From: JAUNBG01 sp964442735
GTDB lineage: Bacteria; Planctomycetota; Planctomycetia; Pirellulales; Thermoguttaceae
Direction of reading: 5' to 3'
Assembly (NCBI GenBank): GCA_964442735.1
Contig: CAYUAP010000005.1
Coordinates: 15,614-79,613, forward strand
Length of the DNA: 64,000 nt
Shown here: piece by piece, positions 1 through 7,984 of the stretch
Numbering within the stretch: position 1 is the stretch's first letter
How the letters are laid out: the number at the start of each line of letters is the position of its first letter
Notes under the pieces: model-generated
What the model saw: only the letters and a program-made list of their open reading frames with translations
Databases searched by the model: none
Told to the model about the DNA's origin: nothing
Translations under genes and position numbers: made by a program

Positions 1-152
1 ATTGGAAATAACGTTCCCAAATGGTAAAAAGGGAATTTCCATCCGCAGATTTTAGTGGGTTATATTTCAGTTAAAAATGATTGCAACGACAGTTGCGTTT
101 ATGTCGATAAAATTTATGTCGATAGAAAATTTCCCACAAAATCAATTTTGAG

Positions 153-258
153 TTATGTTATTGTGAAATTATGTTATTGTGAAATTATGTTATTGTGAAA
201 TTATGTTATTGTGAAATACATTCTTTTTTGTGAAGTCATTCTTTTTTGTGAAGTCATT
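153..258. repeat. short tandem repeats (16-nt x4, then 18-nt x2)
   Basis: A 16-nt unit, TTATGTTATTGTGAAA, is repeated four times without error at 153-216. It is followed by an 18-nt unit, CATTCTTTTTTGTGAAGT, twice at 219-254 with a partial third copy. Just upstream, about 105-125, TTTATGTCGATA also occurs twice. The units are not multiples of a codon in any open frame, and the region 1-395 holds no credible gene. The perfect copy identity suggests recent replication slippage. Confidence 0.9.
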
Positions 259-399
259 GGTATTTATTCGTGAAATTCGTGGTTTGTCAAACAATCTAAT
301 TTCAAGTAGGAGTGGATGACCGATCATGTTGACATCTCCTTTTTTAACGGGTGAAAAAGGGCCATGAAATTTGAGGCGAAGACCTTTTAATCGTTTATA

Positions 400-511
400 T
401 ACTCAAGGCCGTTAAAAAGTCTATTTTTCAAAACAGGCGAGACGCCTGTTTTAGAGGAAGACGAGACGTCTGCGCTCCCAGGAAATGCCGAATTTATAAC
501 GTCGTACAGTA
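400..511 (+). repeat. Family A interspersed element, copy A1
   Basis: About 110-bp element bounded by TA on both sides. The left end CTCAAGGCCGTTA and the reverse complement of the right end, CTGTACGACGTTATAAA, are imperfect inverted repeats. An internal 10-bp stem lies at 430-452 (AAAACAGGCG, loop AGA, CGCCTGTTTT) and has T-rich sequence after it on either strand. The element ends 4 bp before the stop codon of the HprK-like gene, which is read from the opposite strand. Related copies are at 4685, 17130 (degenerate), 27191, 50402 and 52436. Confidence 0.8.
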
Positions 512-515
512 TATT

Positions 516-1253
516 TTAGAGATTTTTCTTTTTAAGTTGAGGTGGTAGAGCATTTTTCATGGCGTTGTATGCTGTTTGAACGGCATCTTCACTGATATTG
601 CATCCCATACGGAATACAGAAATTTTCGTCAATAATTGGTTGAGATGTATCAGGAGAAGATTCATATTTTCAGCGATATTGGGGCGAACTGTCTGTTCGA
701 GGAACAAGGAGATTGATTCCTTGGGTGAAATTTGTTTAATCCAATTGTCGGGAGATTGTTCGATAAAAGTGATACCGCGCAGAGGCACTTTAATATCGAG
801 ATTTTTATCGCTTTTTCCGGACCAAGGGGTTCCGTAGGCGAAGAATTCTCCTTGAAAATAACGAATAGCCGGTTTATCGTCATTTATGATAAAGGCGTTT
901 TGTTCTCCGAAGAAATGTTGCCATTGTTCGGTATGAGTCGATTTACCTGTTCTACAATTTGCGGAGAAGAGATAGGCGTTATTTTCAAAAGCGACGGCAG
1001 AAGCATGGAGCATCATTCCTTGATATTTTAGTAGTTGGGTATAGAAAATGGTGCCGGTCAGGAGGTATTCACATTGTTGTCGATCAAGCAGGAAGTATTT
1101 TTTCTGCATATTTTGGAGTGCCGTTTCAGAATAATCAACGATAATATCCGGAGGATTGGGACAATCGGTTCGATAGGCGTTTGAATGACGAATTAATAAA
1201 TTACCTTCCATTTTGATTTGGACCAGGAGTTCTGCAATTCTATAATTTGACAA
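516..1253 (-). CDS. HprK-like P-loop kinase domain protein
   Basis: A 245-residue protein resembling the C-terminal kinase domain of HPr kinase/phosphorylase and its stand-alone relatives. It shows a P-loop of the form N-C-R-T-G-K-S-T near residue 100, an acidic pair in IINDDKP near 125 (Walker-B-like), and the family-typical YGTPWSGK near 140. It lacks the N-terminal domain of true HprK. Stand-alone HprK-like proteins are known next to peptide-modification cassettes, but no PqqD or radical SAM gene is visible here, so the substrate is unknown. The start is TTG at 1253, chosen because AGAGG lies 8-9 nt upstream; the first ATG (1211) has no Shine-Dalgarno. A family A element lies directly beyond the stop. 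Confidence 0.7.
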   Translation of the reverse strand: MSNYRIAELLVQIKMEGNLLIRHSNAYRTDCPNPPDIIVDYSETALQNMQKKYFLLDRQQCEYLLTGTIFYTQLLKYQGMMLHASAVAFENNAYLFSANCRTGKSTHTEQWQHFFGEQNAFIINDDKPAIRYFQGEFFAYGTPWSGKSDKNLDIKVPLRGITFIEQSPDNWIKQISPKESISLFLEQTVRPNIAENMNLLLIHLNQLLTKISVFRMGCNISEDAVQTAYNAMKNALPPQLKKKNL

Positions 1254-1540
1254 AATAAAACCTCTTGATGTTGTGAAAACTTTTTGATATTAACAGTACA
1301 AGTTGAGGACCGTACAAAACGCATTCAGGATCTTTCCATCCAATTATTATAGATAAAAAATATATTAATACAAGATAAAACAGAATGATTTCTCTTTTGG
1401 GGGGGTTGCGATAATTGGAAAATTTGTAATAATGAATAATAATTGGATTAAACATAATCGTGGTATATTGGGGTAAAGGAAGCAGTGTGCAAAACTTGAT
1501 GGTGATATACCAGGACAAAATAGAGTGATAGAGGTTTTCA
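1254..1540. other. Divergent spacer between HprK-like gene and rplY
   Basis: This 287-bp AT-rich gap separates divergent genes and must hold both promoters. A possible rplY promoter is TTGGAT followed by TATATT near 1443-1470, but its spacer is only about 15 bp, so I do not call it firmly. A good ribosome-binding site, GAGG, lies 8 nt before the rplY ATG. No RNA gene or repeat was seen. Confidence 0.4.
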
Positions 1541-2188
1541 ATGGTGGAATTGAAGCATTTGAAGGTGGAACTTCGGACGACGATCGGCAAGCGGAATAAC
1601 AGAAGACTCCGCGAATCCGGAAACATTCCGGCAGTTCTTTATGGTCACAAGAAGGATAACGTGTGTTTAACGACCCCGGTTGAGGAGATGGAAGCGGTAT
1701 TGCGTCATGGCAGTCGTTTTGTTATCTTAACCGGAGCGGTAAACGAGCGTGCCTTTATTAAGGAATGTCAATGGGATACATGGGGACTGAAAATTCTTCA
1801 TGTCGATTTTACCCGGGTTAGTGAACATGAACGAGTTCATCTTTCTGTTCCATTGGAATTACGGGGAGAGGCGCCTGGCGTCAAGGACGGTGGTGTGCTC
1901 ATGCAGGTACTTCATACAATCATGATCGAATGCGAGCCGTCAACAGCTCCTGAAAAGATTCCTGTGAATATTAATCATTTGGAATTTGAAAAATCAATTC
2001 TGGTTTCCGAACTGACACTTCCGGAAGGCGTAAAAGCATTAACGGAAGGTTCGACGGTTATCGTTGAATGTGTTCCTCCAACCGAAGAAGTGGAAGAGGG
2101 GGAAGTTACGGGCGAAACTGGTGCGGAAGGTTCAGAGCCGGAAGTTATCGGGCGCAAAAAGGAGGAGGGGGAAGAGGAAGAAAAATAA
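1541..2188 (+). CDS. rplY: 50S ribosomal protein L25 (Ctc/TL5 type)
   Basis: This 215-residue L25 protein binds 5S rRNA in the large subunit. The N-terminal half (about 1-95) is the RNA-binding L25 beta-barrel, with the GNIPAVLYG motif at about 28-36. The second half (about 96-190) is the TL5/Ctc beta domain, with the VHLSVPLELRGEAPGVKDGG region. The tail (about 190-215) is almost all Glu/Gly, an acidic extension. GAGG lies 8 nt before the ATG. It leads a co-directional cluster with pth, rpsF, ssb and rplI, an order typical of planctomycetes. Confidence 0.96.
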   Translation: MVELKHLKVELRTTIGKRNNRRLRESGNIPAVLYGHKKDNVCLTTPVEEMEAVLRHGSRFVILTGAVNERAFIKECQWDTWGLKILHVDFTRVSEHERVHLSVPLELRGEAPGVKDGGVLMQVLHTIMIECEPSTAPEKIPVNINHLEFEKSILVSELTLPEGVKALTEGSTVIVECVPPTEEVEEGEVTGETGAEGSEPEVIGRKKEEGEEEEK

Positions 2189-2254
2189 CCTCTTCCTTGC
2201 CGTATGAATTGGAAATCAATTCTCTGTTTTTGTCATTGGGGGACCAAGGAGTTC

Positions 2255-2824
2255 ATGAAACCGGACAGACTTGTTGTCGGATTGGGAAATCCGGGCGACA
2301 AATACAAAGGGACACGACACAATATAGGGGCAATGGTTCTAGCGGAATTGTCACATCGTGTATCTACGGGAAACGTACAAAACCGATTTCATGGAAATGT
2401 TGTTGAAGGCAAGTTTGCGCAAAAGAATATCTTGTTGTTATGCCCGACAACTTTTATGAATCTCAGTGGGACTTCCGTGGCGGAGACAGTTCGTTTTTTC
2501 AAACTGAACGCGGATCAAATCCTGATTGTCTGTGATGATTTGGATCTTCCGGTCGGAAAAATACGAATGCGGATAAATGGCGGAAGCGGTGGCCAAAAAG
2601 GATTAAAAGACATTATTCAAAAAGTCGGAACGGAGGTTTTTCCCCGTTTGCGTGTTGGAATAGGTCGCCCTCCAGAAAAATGGGATACTGCCGATTACGT
2701 TCTCTCCGGTTTTCGTAATGATGAAAAAGAAAATATTACGTTTGCCATAAAGAGAGCTGCGGATATGGTTGAAAAGTGGATTGCCGATGGTCCGGATGCC
2801 GCCATGAATCAATACAATGCTTAA
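2255..2824 (+). CDS. pth: Peptidyl-tRNA hydrolase
   Basis: This 189-residue enzyme cleaves peptidyl-tRNA released from stalled ribosomes. The start MKPDRLVVGLGNPG matches the family N-terminus. The catalytic His of the family is seen in TRHNIGAM, the family Asn in TFMNLSG, and the Asp in CDDLDLPVGKIR. The frame is open up to an ATG at 2204, but that start has no ribosome-binding site and would add 17 unrelated residues. AAGGAG sits directly before the ATG at 2255. It lies 66 bp after rplY and 24 bp before rpsF, so it is probably cotranscribed. Confidence 0.95.
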   Translation: MKPDRLVVGLGNPGDKYKGTRHNIGAMVLAELSHRVSTGNVQNRFHGNVVEGKFAQKNILLLCPTTFMNLSGTSVAETVRFFKLNADQILIVCDDLDLPVGKIRMRINGGSGGQKGLKDIIQKVGTEVFPRLRVGIGRPPEKWDTADYVLSGFRNDEKENITFAIKRAADMVEKWIADGPDAAMNQYNA

Positions 2825-2848
2825 TGAAATATATCAGGAGTTATAAAA

Positions 2849-3295
2849 TTGACTGAACAACATGTTTATGAAGGTACTTTCATTTTGGATCCCGAATTCT
2901 ACAACAAGGATCCGGAAGGAGTCACAAAACCGTTATCCCAGACAATTGAAGCGCTGGGGGGGACGGTTCGTGTCAGCCGTTTATGGGATGACCGTAAATT
3001 GGCATATCCCATTAAAGGCAAGACACACGGTATTTACTGGCTTGTCTATTTCCGTATTAATACGGAAAAGACTGTCGATTTAAATCGTCAGTTCCAACTT
3101 AACGGAAACATTCTTCGTTTCCTGTTACTGAAAATTGATCCTCGTCTTGAGGAAATTATAGTTGAACATGCTATGCATGGACCTATTAAAAAGGAAGAAA
3201 CTGCTCCAGTTGAAGATCATGATCTTTATGATGGAGACGATGAAGATGATGATGAAGATGACGTCGATGTGGTCGACGCAATTGAGGAAGAATAG
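2849..3295 (+). CDS. rpsF: 30S ribosomal protein S6
   Basis: This 148-residue S6 belongs to the platform of the small subunit. Residues about 5-100 form the S6 ferredoxin-like fold, with YEGTFILDP at the N-terminus and LAYPIKGKTHGIYWLVYF in the middle. A tail of nearly 30 residues is almost purely Asp/Glu. The start is TTG at 2849, with CAGGAG 8 nt upstream; no upstream ATG fits. S6 normally pairs with S18, but rpsR, usually between ssb and rplI, is not in this cluster. Confidence 0.94.
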   Translation: MTEQHVYEGTFILDPEFYNKDPEGVTKPLSQTIEALGGTVRVSRLWDDRKLAYPIKGKTHGIYWLVYFRINTEKTVDLNRQFQLNGNILRFLLLKIDPRLEEIIVEHAMHGPIKKEETAPVEDHDLYDGDDEDDDEDDVDVVDAIEEE

Positions 3296-3338
3296 GAAGA
3301 ATTTTATTTTCCGTTCATAAAAAGAAAGGACGGTACTC

Positions 3339-3887
3339 ATGGCAAGTTATAATCGCGTAATACTATTGGGTAACATAACAAGAGATCCCGAATTGCGTTT
3401 CATTCCCAATGGAATGGCGGTCGTTGATATTGGTTTGGCCGTTAATGATCGACGAAAAGATGCTAGTGGAAACTGGTTCGATGAACCAACATTTGTAGAT
3501 GTAACGCTTTTTGGACGAAATGCAGAAATTGTTTGTGAGTACACCAAAAAGGGTTCGCCTATCTTAATAGAAGGGCGGCTCAAAATGGATACATGGGAAA
3601 CGGATGGGCAAAAACGTTCGAAAATAAAGGTTATTGGCGAACGTGTTAACCTTGTTGGGGGAAGAAATCAAAATGCTGGAGATGGCCAATCTTCGGGACG
3701 ACCTGGCGGTTATAGTCAACCTTCCCAGGGCGCCTATAATTCTCCGTCCGGCAATTATGGACCATCCTCAAGTAATAATAATTATGGATCTTCAAATACG
3801 GCTGGTGGATATGGAAATGGGACAGGAAATTTTGAAAATGCGCCTGCGTCTCCTGATGTACCGCCGGAAGATGATATTCCATTTTAA
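3339..3887 (+). CDS. ssb: Single-stranded DNA-binding protein
   Basis: This 182-residue SSB coats single-stranded DNA and recruits repair and replication proteins. The OB-fold runs from about 4 to 108 (start SYNRVILLGNITRDPELR, then FVDVTLFGRNAEI). A flexible Gly/Asn/Ser/Gln-rich linker follows (about 112-165), and the protein ends in the conserved acidic tip DDIPF that binds partner proteins. AAAGGA lies upstream of the ATG. It is 43 bp after rpsF, in the usual rpsF-ssb order. Confidence 0.97.
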   Translation: MASYNRVILLGNITRDPELRFIPNGMAVVDIGLAVNDRRKDASGNWFDEPTFVDVTLFGRNAEIVCEYTKKGSPILIEGRLKMDTWETDGQKRSKIKVIGERVNLVGGRNQNAGDGQSSGRPGGYSQPSQGAYNSPSGNYGPSSSNNNYGSSNTAGGYGNGTGNFENAPASPDVPPEDDIPF

Positions 3888-4041
3888 TTCACCTATTGTT
3901 TTTGGATAATGAATTTTAAAAAGATTGATCCTTTAGGATGATTTCATAAATCTGTTTAAAGGAGATCTTTTACTTTCCCAAAAAACATAATTTAAAATTT
4001 AACATATTTCAGAATCGTTAGATTCGTTTACAGGTTATAAA

Positions 4042-4587
4042 ATGTTGATTGAAAAGAATAAAAGAGCCAGAGCAAGTAAAAGACGTGGAAAACGTCTGCC
4101 GAAAGGGGCGAATGGCAGTGTTACACTCCTTTTGATTCAAACGGTGGATCCGCTTGGAAAACAGGGAGAAATCGTTGAAGTTCGACCTGGTTATGCACGT
4201 AATTTCCTGATTCCACAGGGACTAGCAACCTTTGCGACAGAACATCATCGTCGTATGGTGGAAAAACATAAAGCAAAACTTCGTGAAATTAATAAACAGC
4301 GTTTGGCTGGTCTTCAGAGTATTGCCGATCTTATTCGGACGAAAAATATTTCCATTGAAGTCAATGCAAATGAAGAAGGCTTTTTGTATGGATCTGTTGG
4401 CGCGGATGAAATTGTTCGCGTATTAAAAGTGGAAAATGTCGAACTAACACCTGATCAAGTTCGTCTGACCGGTCCCATCAAAGAGGTTGGAAAATATGTT
4501 GTTAATATTTACCTCGGACACGATATCGAAAGTGAATTAAAACTTTGGGTTATTCCGGTAAAGAAAGAGCAAAAGCCGCAGAAGTAA
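4042..4587 (+). CDS. rplI: 50S ribosomal protein L9, N-terminally extended
   Basis: This 181-residue L9 sits at the base of the L1 stalk. The usual N-terminal domain begins only near residue 28 (VTLLLIQTVDPLGKQGE), followed by the signature PGYARNFLIPQGLA, a long helix rich in Lys, and a C-terminal domain (about 105-175). The first 27 residues are a strongly basic Lys/Arg extension not found in classical L9 but familiar from planctomycete L9 proteins. It is separated from ssb by 154 bp, where rpsR would be expected and is missing. It is followed by a strong terminator. Confidence 0.95.
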   Translation: MLIEKNKRARASKRRGKRLPKGANGSVTLLLIQTVDPLGKQGEIVEVRPGYARNFLIPQGLATFATEHHRRMVEKHKAKLREINKQRLAGLQSIADLIRTKNISIEVNANEEGFLYGSVGADEIVRVLKVENVELTPDQVRLTGPIKEVGKYVVNIYLGHDIESELKLWVIPVKKEQKPQK

Positions 4588-4622
4588 TTTTGATGAATCT
4601 GATTCTTGTGCGTATTGCAAAT

Positions 4623-4660
4623 AAAAAAAGAGAATACAGTGGTATGTATTCTCTTTTTTT
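4623..4660. terminator. Bidirectional intrinsic terminator between rplI and tilS
   Basis: A perfect 15-bp stem (4623-4637 pairs with 4646-4660) encloses an 8-nt loop. The arms are AAAAAAAGAGAATAC and GTATTCTCTTTTTTT, so transcripts from either side end in a run of U. It lies 36 bp beyond the rplI stop and also faces the convergent tilS, so it can serve both. Confidence 0.9.
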
Positions 4661-4801
4661 ATTGATACTCAAGACTGTTATTGATACTCAAGACTATTAT
4701 AAATTTCTTTTTTTTAAACAGGCAGGACGTTGTTTGTTTGGGAGGAGGGGGACGAGACGTTCGTACGCGCAGGAGAGACAGTCTTGTAACGTCCTGAAGT
4801 A
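4661..4801 (+). repeat. Family A element A2 with tandemly duplicated left end
   Basis: A diverged family A copy at 4685-4801, flanked by TA, with the recognisable core GGAGG...GACGAGACGTTCGT and a right end whose reverse complement is CTTCAGGACGTTA. Its left 19 nt (ATTGATACTCAAGACTRTT) is duplicated in tandem at 4661-4679 and 4680-4698. The internal hairpin is weakened by substitutions. It ends 5 bp before the stop codon of tilS on the other strand. Confidence 0.7.
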
Positions 4802-4806
4802 TATGT

Positions 4807-5853
4807 TCAGGAATTATTGGTTTTTTTGACATTGCATCCACAATTGCATTCAAAGATAGACATGGATTCATCGTCTTTTTTAACAGTTATATTACCGGGG
4901 AATTCTTCTTGTTCCGTTTTATTTGAGGTGGCGATCTGACAAAGACGTTGCCATTGACTTCGACCCATTTCACCCAAATGCCATTTCTGTTCCTTCCATA
5001 GAGAGCGAAAAAAGATACCAATGGAAAAAGAATCGTTTTTTTTAAGTTCGGAGAGGTTGATAATAACTTCCGTAGTATTCTGCATCATGATCACTTTTTG
5101 ACGAATCAGATCACCACGACACAGATCCTGTCGGGTTACATCTTCTGCCAATTGAGAGAGACGAAGAAGTGCATTCTGCCATCGGTCGGGAAACAGTTGT
5201 TCCAGGACGGGGACCAAATCATGTCGAATACGATTTCTCAAGTAGGCATCTGTCTGATTGGAGGAATCGTTTCGAAAGGACTGGTGAATGGAATCCAGAT
5301 AATGGAGTATTTCTTTTCGATCAAGGTCGAGAAGAGGTCGAATGATGACAATGGAATCGTCTAAAGGACGTATTCTTGGAATGGCACAGAGTCCATCCAA
5401 ACCGGTTCCTCGAAAGATACGTTGAATAATTGTTTCCAACTGGTCATTTTTCGTATGGGCTGTTGCGATATAACGGGCGCAGTTTTTTTGGGCCATTTCG
5501 CGTAAAAACTGATATCGAATTTCACGAGCCGCATTTTCCCAACTTCCGGTTCTTTGAACCATTTCTTCCAACTGACAGGCTTGAATCGTTCGTTCCTCAA
5601 AAGTCAGACCGTATTGTTCGGCAGTGTGCCGGACAAAAATTGCATCGCCGTCGGATTCAGTACCTCGTGTACCATGATTGACATGACCGACAACTAATTG
5701 ACCGCACAACCCATATTGTCGGGCAAGTCGTGCAAACGCGCAGAGGAGGGACATACTGTCAGCACCTCCGGAAACTGCCAGGCAGAGGCGATGATAGCGA
5801 AGACGTTCCAGCAGTGGCCAGGCAGATTCAATTACATTTTCAGGGTTCTTCAT
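4807..5853 (-). CDS. tilS: tRNA(Ile)-lysidine synthase
   Basis: A 348-residue PP-loop ATPase that makes lysidine at the wobble position of tRNA-Ile(CAU), so that it reads AUA. The PP-loop SGGADS is at residues 28-33, followed by VGHVNHGTRG and the ATAHTKNDQLET region near 135, which are typical of TilS. An arginine-rich YLRNRIRHDLVPVL segment follows. The frame is open 35 codons further, but that part overlaps hydF. The ATG at 5853 lies 8 bp past the hydF stop and gives the expected N-terminus. It is probably cotranscribed with hydF. Confidence 0.93.
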   Translation of the reverse strand: MKNPENVIESAWPLLERLRYHRLCLAVSGGADSMSLLCAFARLARQYGLCGQLVVGHVNHGTRGTESDGDAIFVRHTAEQYGLTFEERTIQACQLEEMVQRTGSWENAAREIRYQFLREMAQKNCARYIATAHTKNDQLETIIQRIFRGTGLDGLCAIPRIRPLDDSIVIIRPLLDLDRKEILHYLDSIHQSFRNDSSNQTDAYLRNRIRHDLVPVLEQLFPDRWQNALLRLSQLAEDVTRQDLCRGDLIRQKVIMMQNTTEVIINLSELKKNDSFSIGIFFRSLWKEQKWHLGEMGRSQWQRLCQIATSNKTEQEEFPGNITVKKDDESMSIFECNCGCNVKKTNNS

Positions 5854-5861
5854 CGTTTTTT

Positions 5862-7097
5862 TTAAAGGGAAAGGGGTTTTACAGCACGTTCGAGAATCCC
5901 ATTCATCCAGGCGATAGCCAATCCATAGTTGGTAATGGGGACTTCCGCTTCCAGACAATGTGCGACGCGACAGAGCATTTCACGTCGATTCCACATACAG
6001 GCTCCGCAATGAATAACGAGATCCCAGGTTCGAAGTTCTTCCGGAGAGGTCGGAAAATCATGACCTTGAACATGACCGATTTCGAGATTTGGACCGACGA
6101 CCTGCCGAAGCCAGCGCGGTATTTTCTCCGTTCCTATATCTTCGGTTATCGGATGATGGGAACACGCTTCCGCGATTAAGACTCTTGAGGTCTCCGATAG
6201 CGAACCAATGGCTCGGGCACCTTGAATCATTGTTTTGATATCACCTTTTTGCCGGGCAAAAAGGATTGAAAAAGAAGTCAAGGGAATTTCTTCCGGAACA
6301 GTTTCTGCTACGGTTTTAAAGGCTTGTGAATCGGTTACAACCAGGGCGGGAGGACGATTCATACAGTGGAGGGCCTCGGCCAACATATTTTCTTTAACGA
6401 CAATACAACCCTGATCTCCATCCAGAAGATCACGTATCGTTTGTACTTGTGGCAGGATGATTCGGCCTTTGGGGGCCTCTTTATCTATGGGAACAACTAA
6501 AAGGGCCAGACTCTCTTTAGGTATGAGATCGGAAATAATGGGAGGAGGCGATAAAAATTCCTCCGGTACGATTCGGACAAGGGCGTCTTTTAAAGCGGCT
6601 ATACCCTGAATGTCTGACGGGTTACCTGTTGCCGTTTGAACAAATGGAATATTTCGTTTTTCCAGATCTGCTATCAGGTTGGTGGGAACATTTTTCTGAT
6701 CCACCTTGTTCAAAACGACCAGAATAGGTACATTTCGCGTCTTCAATTCCTGGACAATTTGTTCCTCAAAAGAGCTCCAAATTTTATCTTCTTCATTATT
6801 ACGGGAGAGATCGACCACCAGGAGACCGATTTCCGTTCGATCGAATACTTGAAGAGTTTTGCGAATACGAAGTTCGCCAAGGGTACCATCGTCGTCGATT
6901 CCTGCCGTATCGATAAAGAGAACGGGACCCAACGGAAGGAGTTCCATAGGTTTTTCCACGGGATCGGTTGTAGTTCCGGCGACATTGGAGACGATAGATG
7001 TCATCTGACGGGTTAATGCGTTGAGAAGGGAAGACTTGCCCGCATTTCGACGACCGAAAATACCTAAATGAAGACGAAAACCTTTAGGTGTATTCAT
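5862..7097 (-). CDS. hydF: [FeFe]-hydrogenase H-cluster maturation GTPase HydF
   Basis: A 411-residue scaffold and GTPase that carries the 2Fe subcluster to [FeFe]-hydrogenase. The N-terminal GTPase domain has the P-loop GRRNAGKSS (about 15-23), DTAGID (G3) and NKVD (G4). The middle is the dimerisation domain. The C-terminal domain shows the family cluster ligands as C-S-H near 312-314 and C-G-A-C near 362-365. Its presence implies an [FeFe]-hydrogenase and so an anaerobic fermentative life. HydE, HydG and the hydrogenase itself are not in this window. It precedes tilS by 8 bp. Confidence 0.93.
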   Translation of the reverse strand: MNTPKGFRLHLGIFGRRNAGKSSLLNALTRQMTSIVSNVAGTTTDPVEKPMELLPLGPVLFIDTAGIDDDGTLGELRIRKTLQVFDRTEIGLLVVDLSRNNEEDKIWSSFEEQIVQELKTRNVPILVVLNKVDQKNVPTNLIADLEKRNIPFVQTATGNPSDIQGIAALKDALVRIVPEEFLSPPPIISDLIPKESLALLVVPIDKEAPKGRIILPQVQTIRDLLDGDQGCIVVKENMLAEALHCMNRPPALVVTDSQAFKTVAETVPEEIPLTSFSILFARQKGDIKTMIQGARAIGSLSETSRVLIAEACSHHPITEDIGTEKIPRWLRQVVGPNLEIGHVQGHDFPTSPEELRTWDLVIHCGACMWNRREMLCRVAHCLEAEVPITNYGLAIAWMNGILERAVKPLSL

Positions 7098-7126
7098 TTT
7101 TTAACTACTTTCTTTTATCTTTTTTC

Positions 7127-7332
7127 GTAACCGTTCACGGATATAAAGTGAAATCGCGGATAACACTGATTTTCACGGACAGTTTTTTGGCAAACAAACT
7201 TTTTATGATAAAATTATCTATTATAATAAATAAAAATGTTCAGTTTGTTATTGTACAATATTGTATTTTATGACAGACTATCTGTGTTTATCCGTGATAT
7301 CCGTGGTTCCAAAATCGTTTGTGAATGGTTAT
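7127..7332 (+). mobile_element. Family B MITE, copy B1
   Basis: A 206-bp non-coding element beginning GTAACCGTTCACGGAT and ending GTGAATGGTTAT, so its ends are inverted (GTAACCRTTCAC). It is flanked by the direct repeat CTTTTTTC at 7119-7126 and 7333-7340; the match extends to 10 nt if the last two element bases are counted. The halves contain inverted copies of CCACGGATA-type motifs around an AT-rich centre, so it can fold into one long imperfect hairpin. It lies between ndk and hydF. Sister copies are at 17557, 24176, 54241 and 63928. Confidence 0.9.
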
Positions 7333-7341
7333 CTTTTTTCT

Positions 7342-7758
7342 TTAAAAAATTTCTTTTTCATTGGGGAAAAAACGTTTGATTTCTTCCTGAACTGCCTCGG
7401 GCGAGTCGGAGGCATGAACGAGATTTTGGCGCATTGTGGGCGTATAGTCACCACGAATCGTACCGGGGAGGGCCATGGAACCATCGGTGGGGCCGACGAG
7501 ATTGCGGACCACCTGAATGGCGTTTAATCCTTCCAGAATGAGTGCGATCAACGGACCACTTGTAATATAGGCCTCGATTTCCGGAAAAAATGGTTCATGG
7601 GCCAATGTTTTATAATGTATTTTGGTTAATTCAGGTGTCATTTGAAGCATCTTAAGGGCGACGATTTTTAGATTTTTTCTTTCAAATCGATGAAGTATTT
7701 CTCCGACCAAGTGACGTTGTAATGTATCCGGCTTTAGTAATACAAGTGTTCTTTCCAT
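7342..7758 (-). CDS. ndk: Nucleoside diphosphate kinase
   Basis: A 138-residue cytoplasmic enzyme that transfers the gamma phosphate from ATP to other nucleoside diphosphates. It starts ERTLVLLKPD as in the family, has RNLVGPTDG, and carries the phospho-accepting His near residue 116 in N-L-V-H-A-S-D-S. The length is normal. The gene stops 9 bp after the end of MITE B1, which separates it from hydF. Confidence 0.96.
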   Translation of the reverse strand: MERTLVLLKPDTLQRHLVGEILHRFERKNLKIVALKMLQMTPELTKIHYKTLAHEPFFPEIEAYITSGPLIALILEGLNAIQVVRNLVGPTDGSMALPGTIRGDYTPTMRQNLVHASDSPEAVQEEIKRFFPNEKEIF

Positions 7759-7984
7759 CGTTATTTCCGACTGTTGGGGTTTATGAATGATAAAGGAACG
7801 AATCGTATTCCTTCCTGTTATAATCCTGTTATAATATTGAGTATGGCTTAAAAGAAATGTTTGTCAAGGGTGCGGTATTCCGTTCCAGGAAAAAGAAGGT
7901 ATAATAAACAGATGGTTAATTGATTTTTTGAACGATTGAAGATACTTCGTTCTTTGGCAAGATTATTTACGAGAAAGAAATACA
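7759..7984. other. Divergent spacer between ndk and the SEC-C/TPR gene
   Basis: A 226-bp gap between divergent genes. An 11-nt direct repeat, CCTGTTATAAT, occurs twice in tandem at 7814-7835, giving two TATAAT-like hexamers 11 bp apart, and another TATAAT lies near 7901. No matching -35 boxes at good spacing were found, so promoter calls are tentative. Confidence 0.4.

Noticed and set aside
153..258. CRISPR array
   Set aside because: The repeats are directly tandem without spacers, and no cas gene is present. The same holds for the other tandem arrays.
1240..1626. 128-codon minus-strand open frame across the rplY start
   Set aside because: It overlaps the rplY coding sequence and the start of the HprK-like gene, and the translation has no recognisable domain.
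7261..7527. Plus-strand open frame starting MYFMTDYLCLSVISVVP
   Set aside because: It begins inside MITE B1 and runs antisense through ndk. The same peptide appears in an open frame at 54127-54312 only because B4 carries the same DNA.
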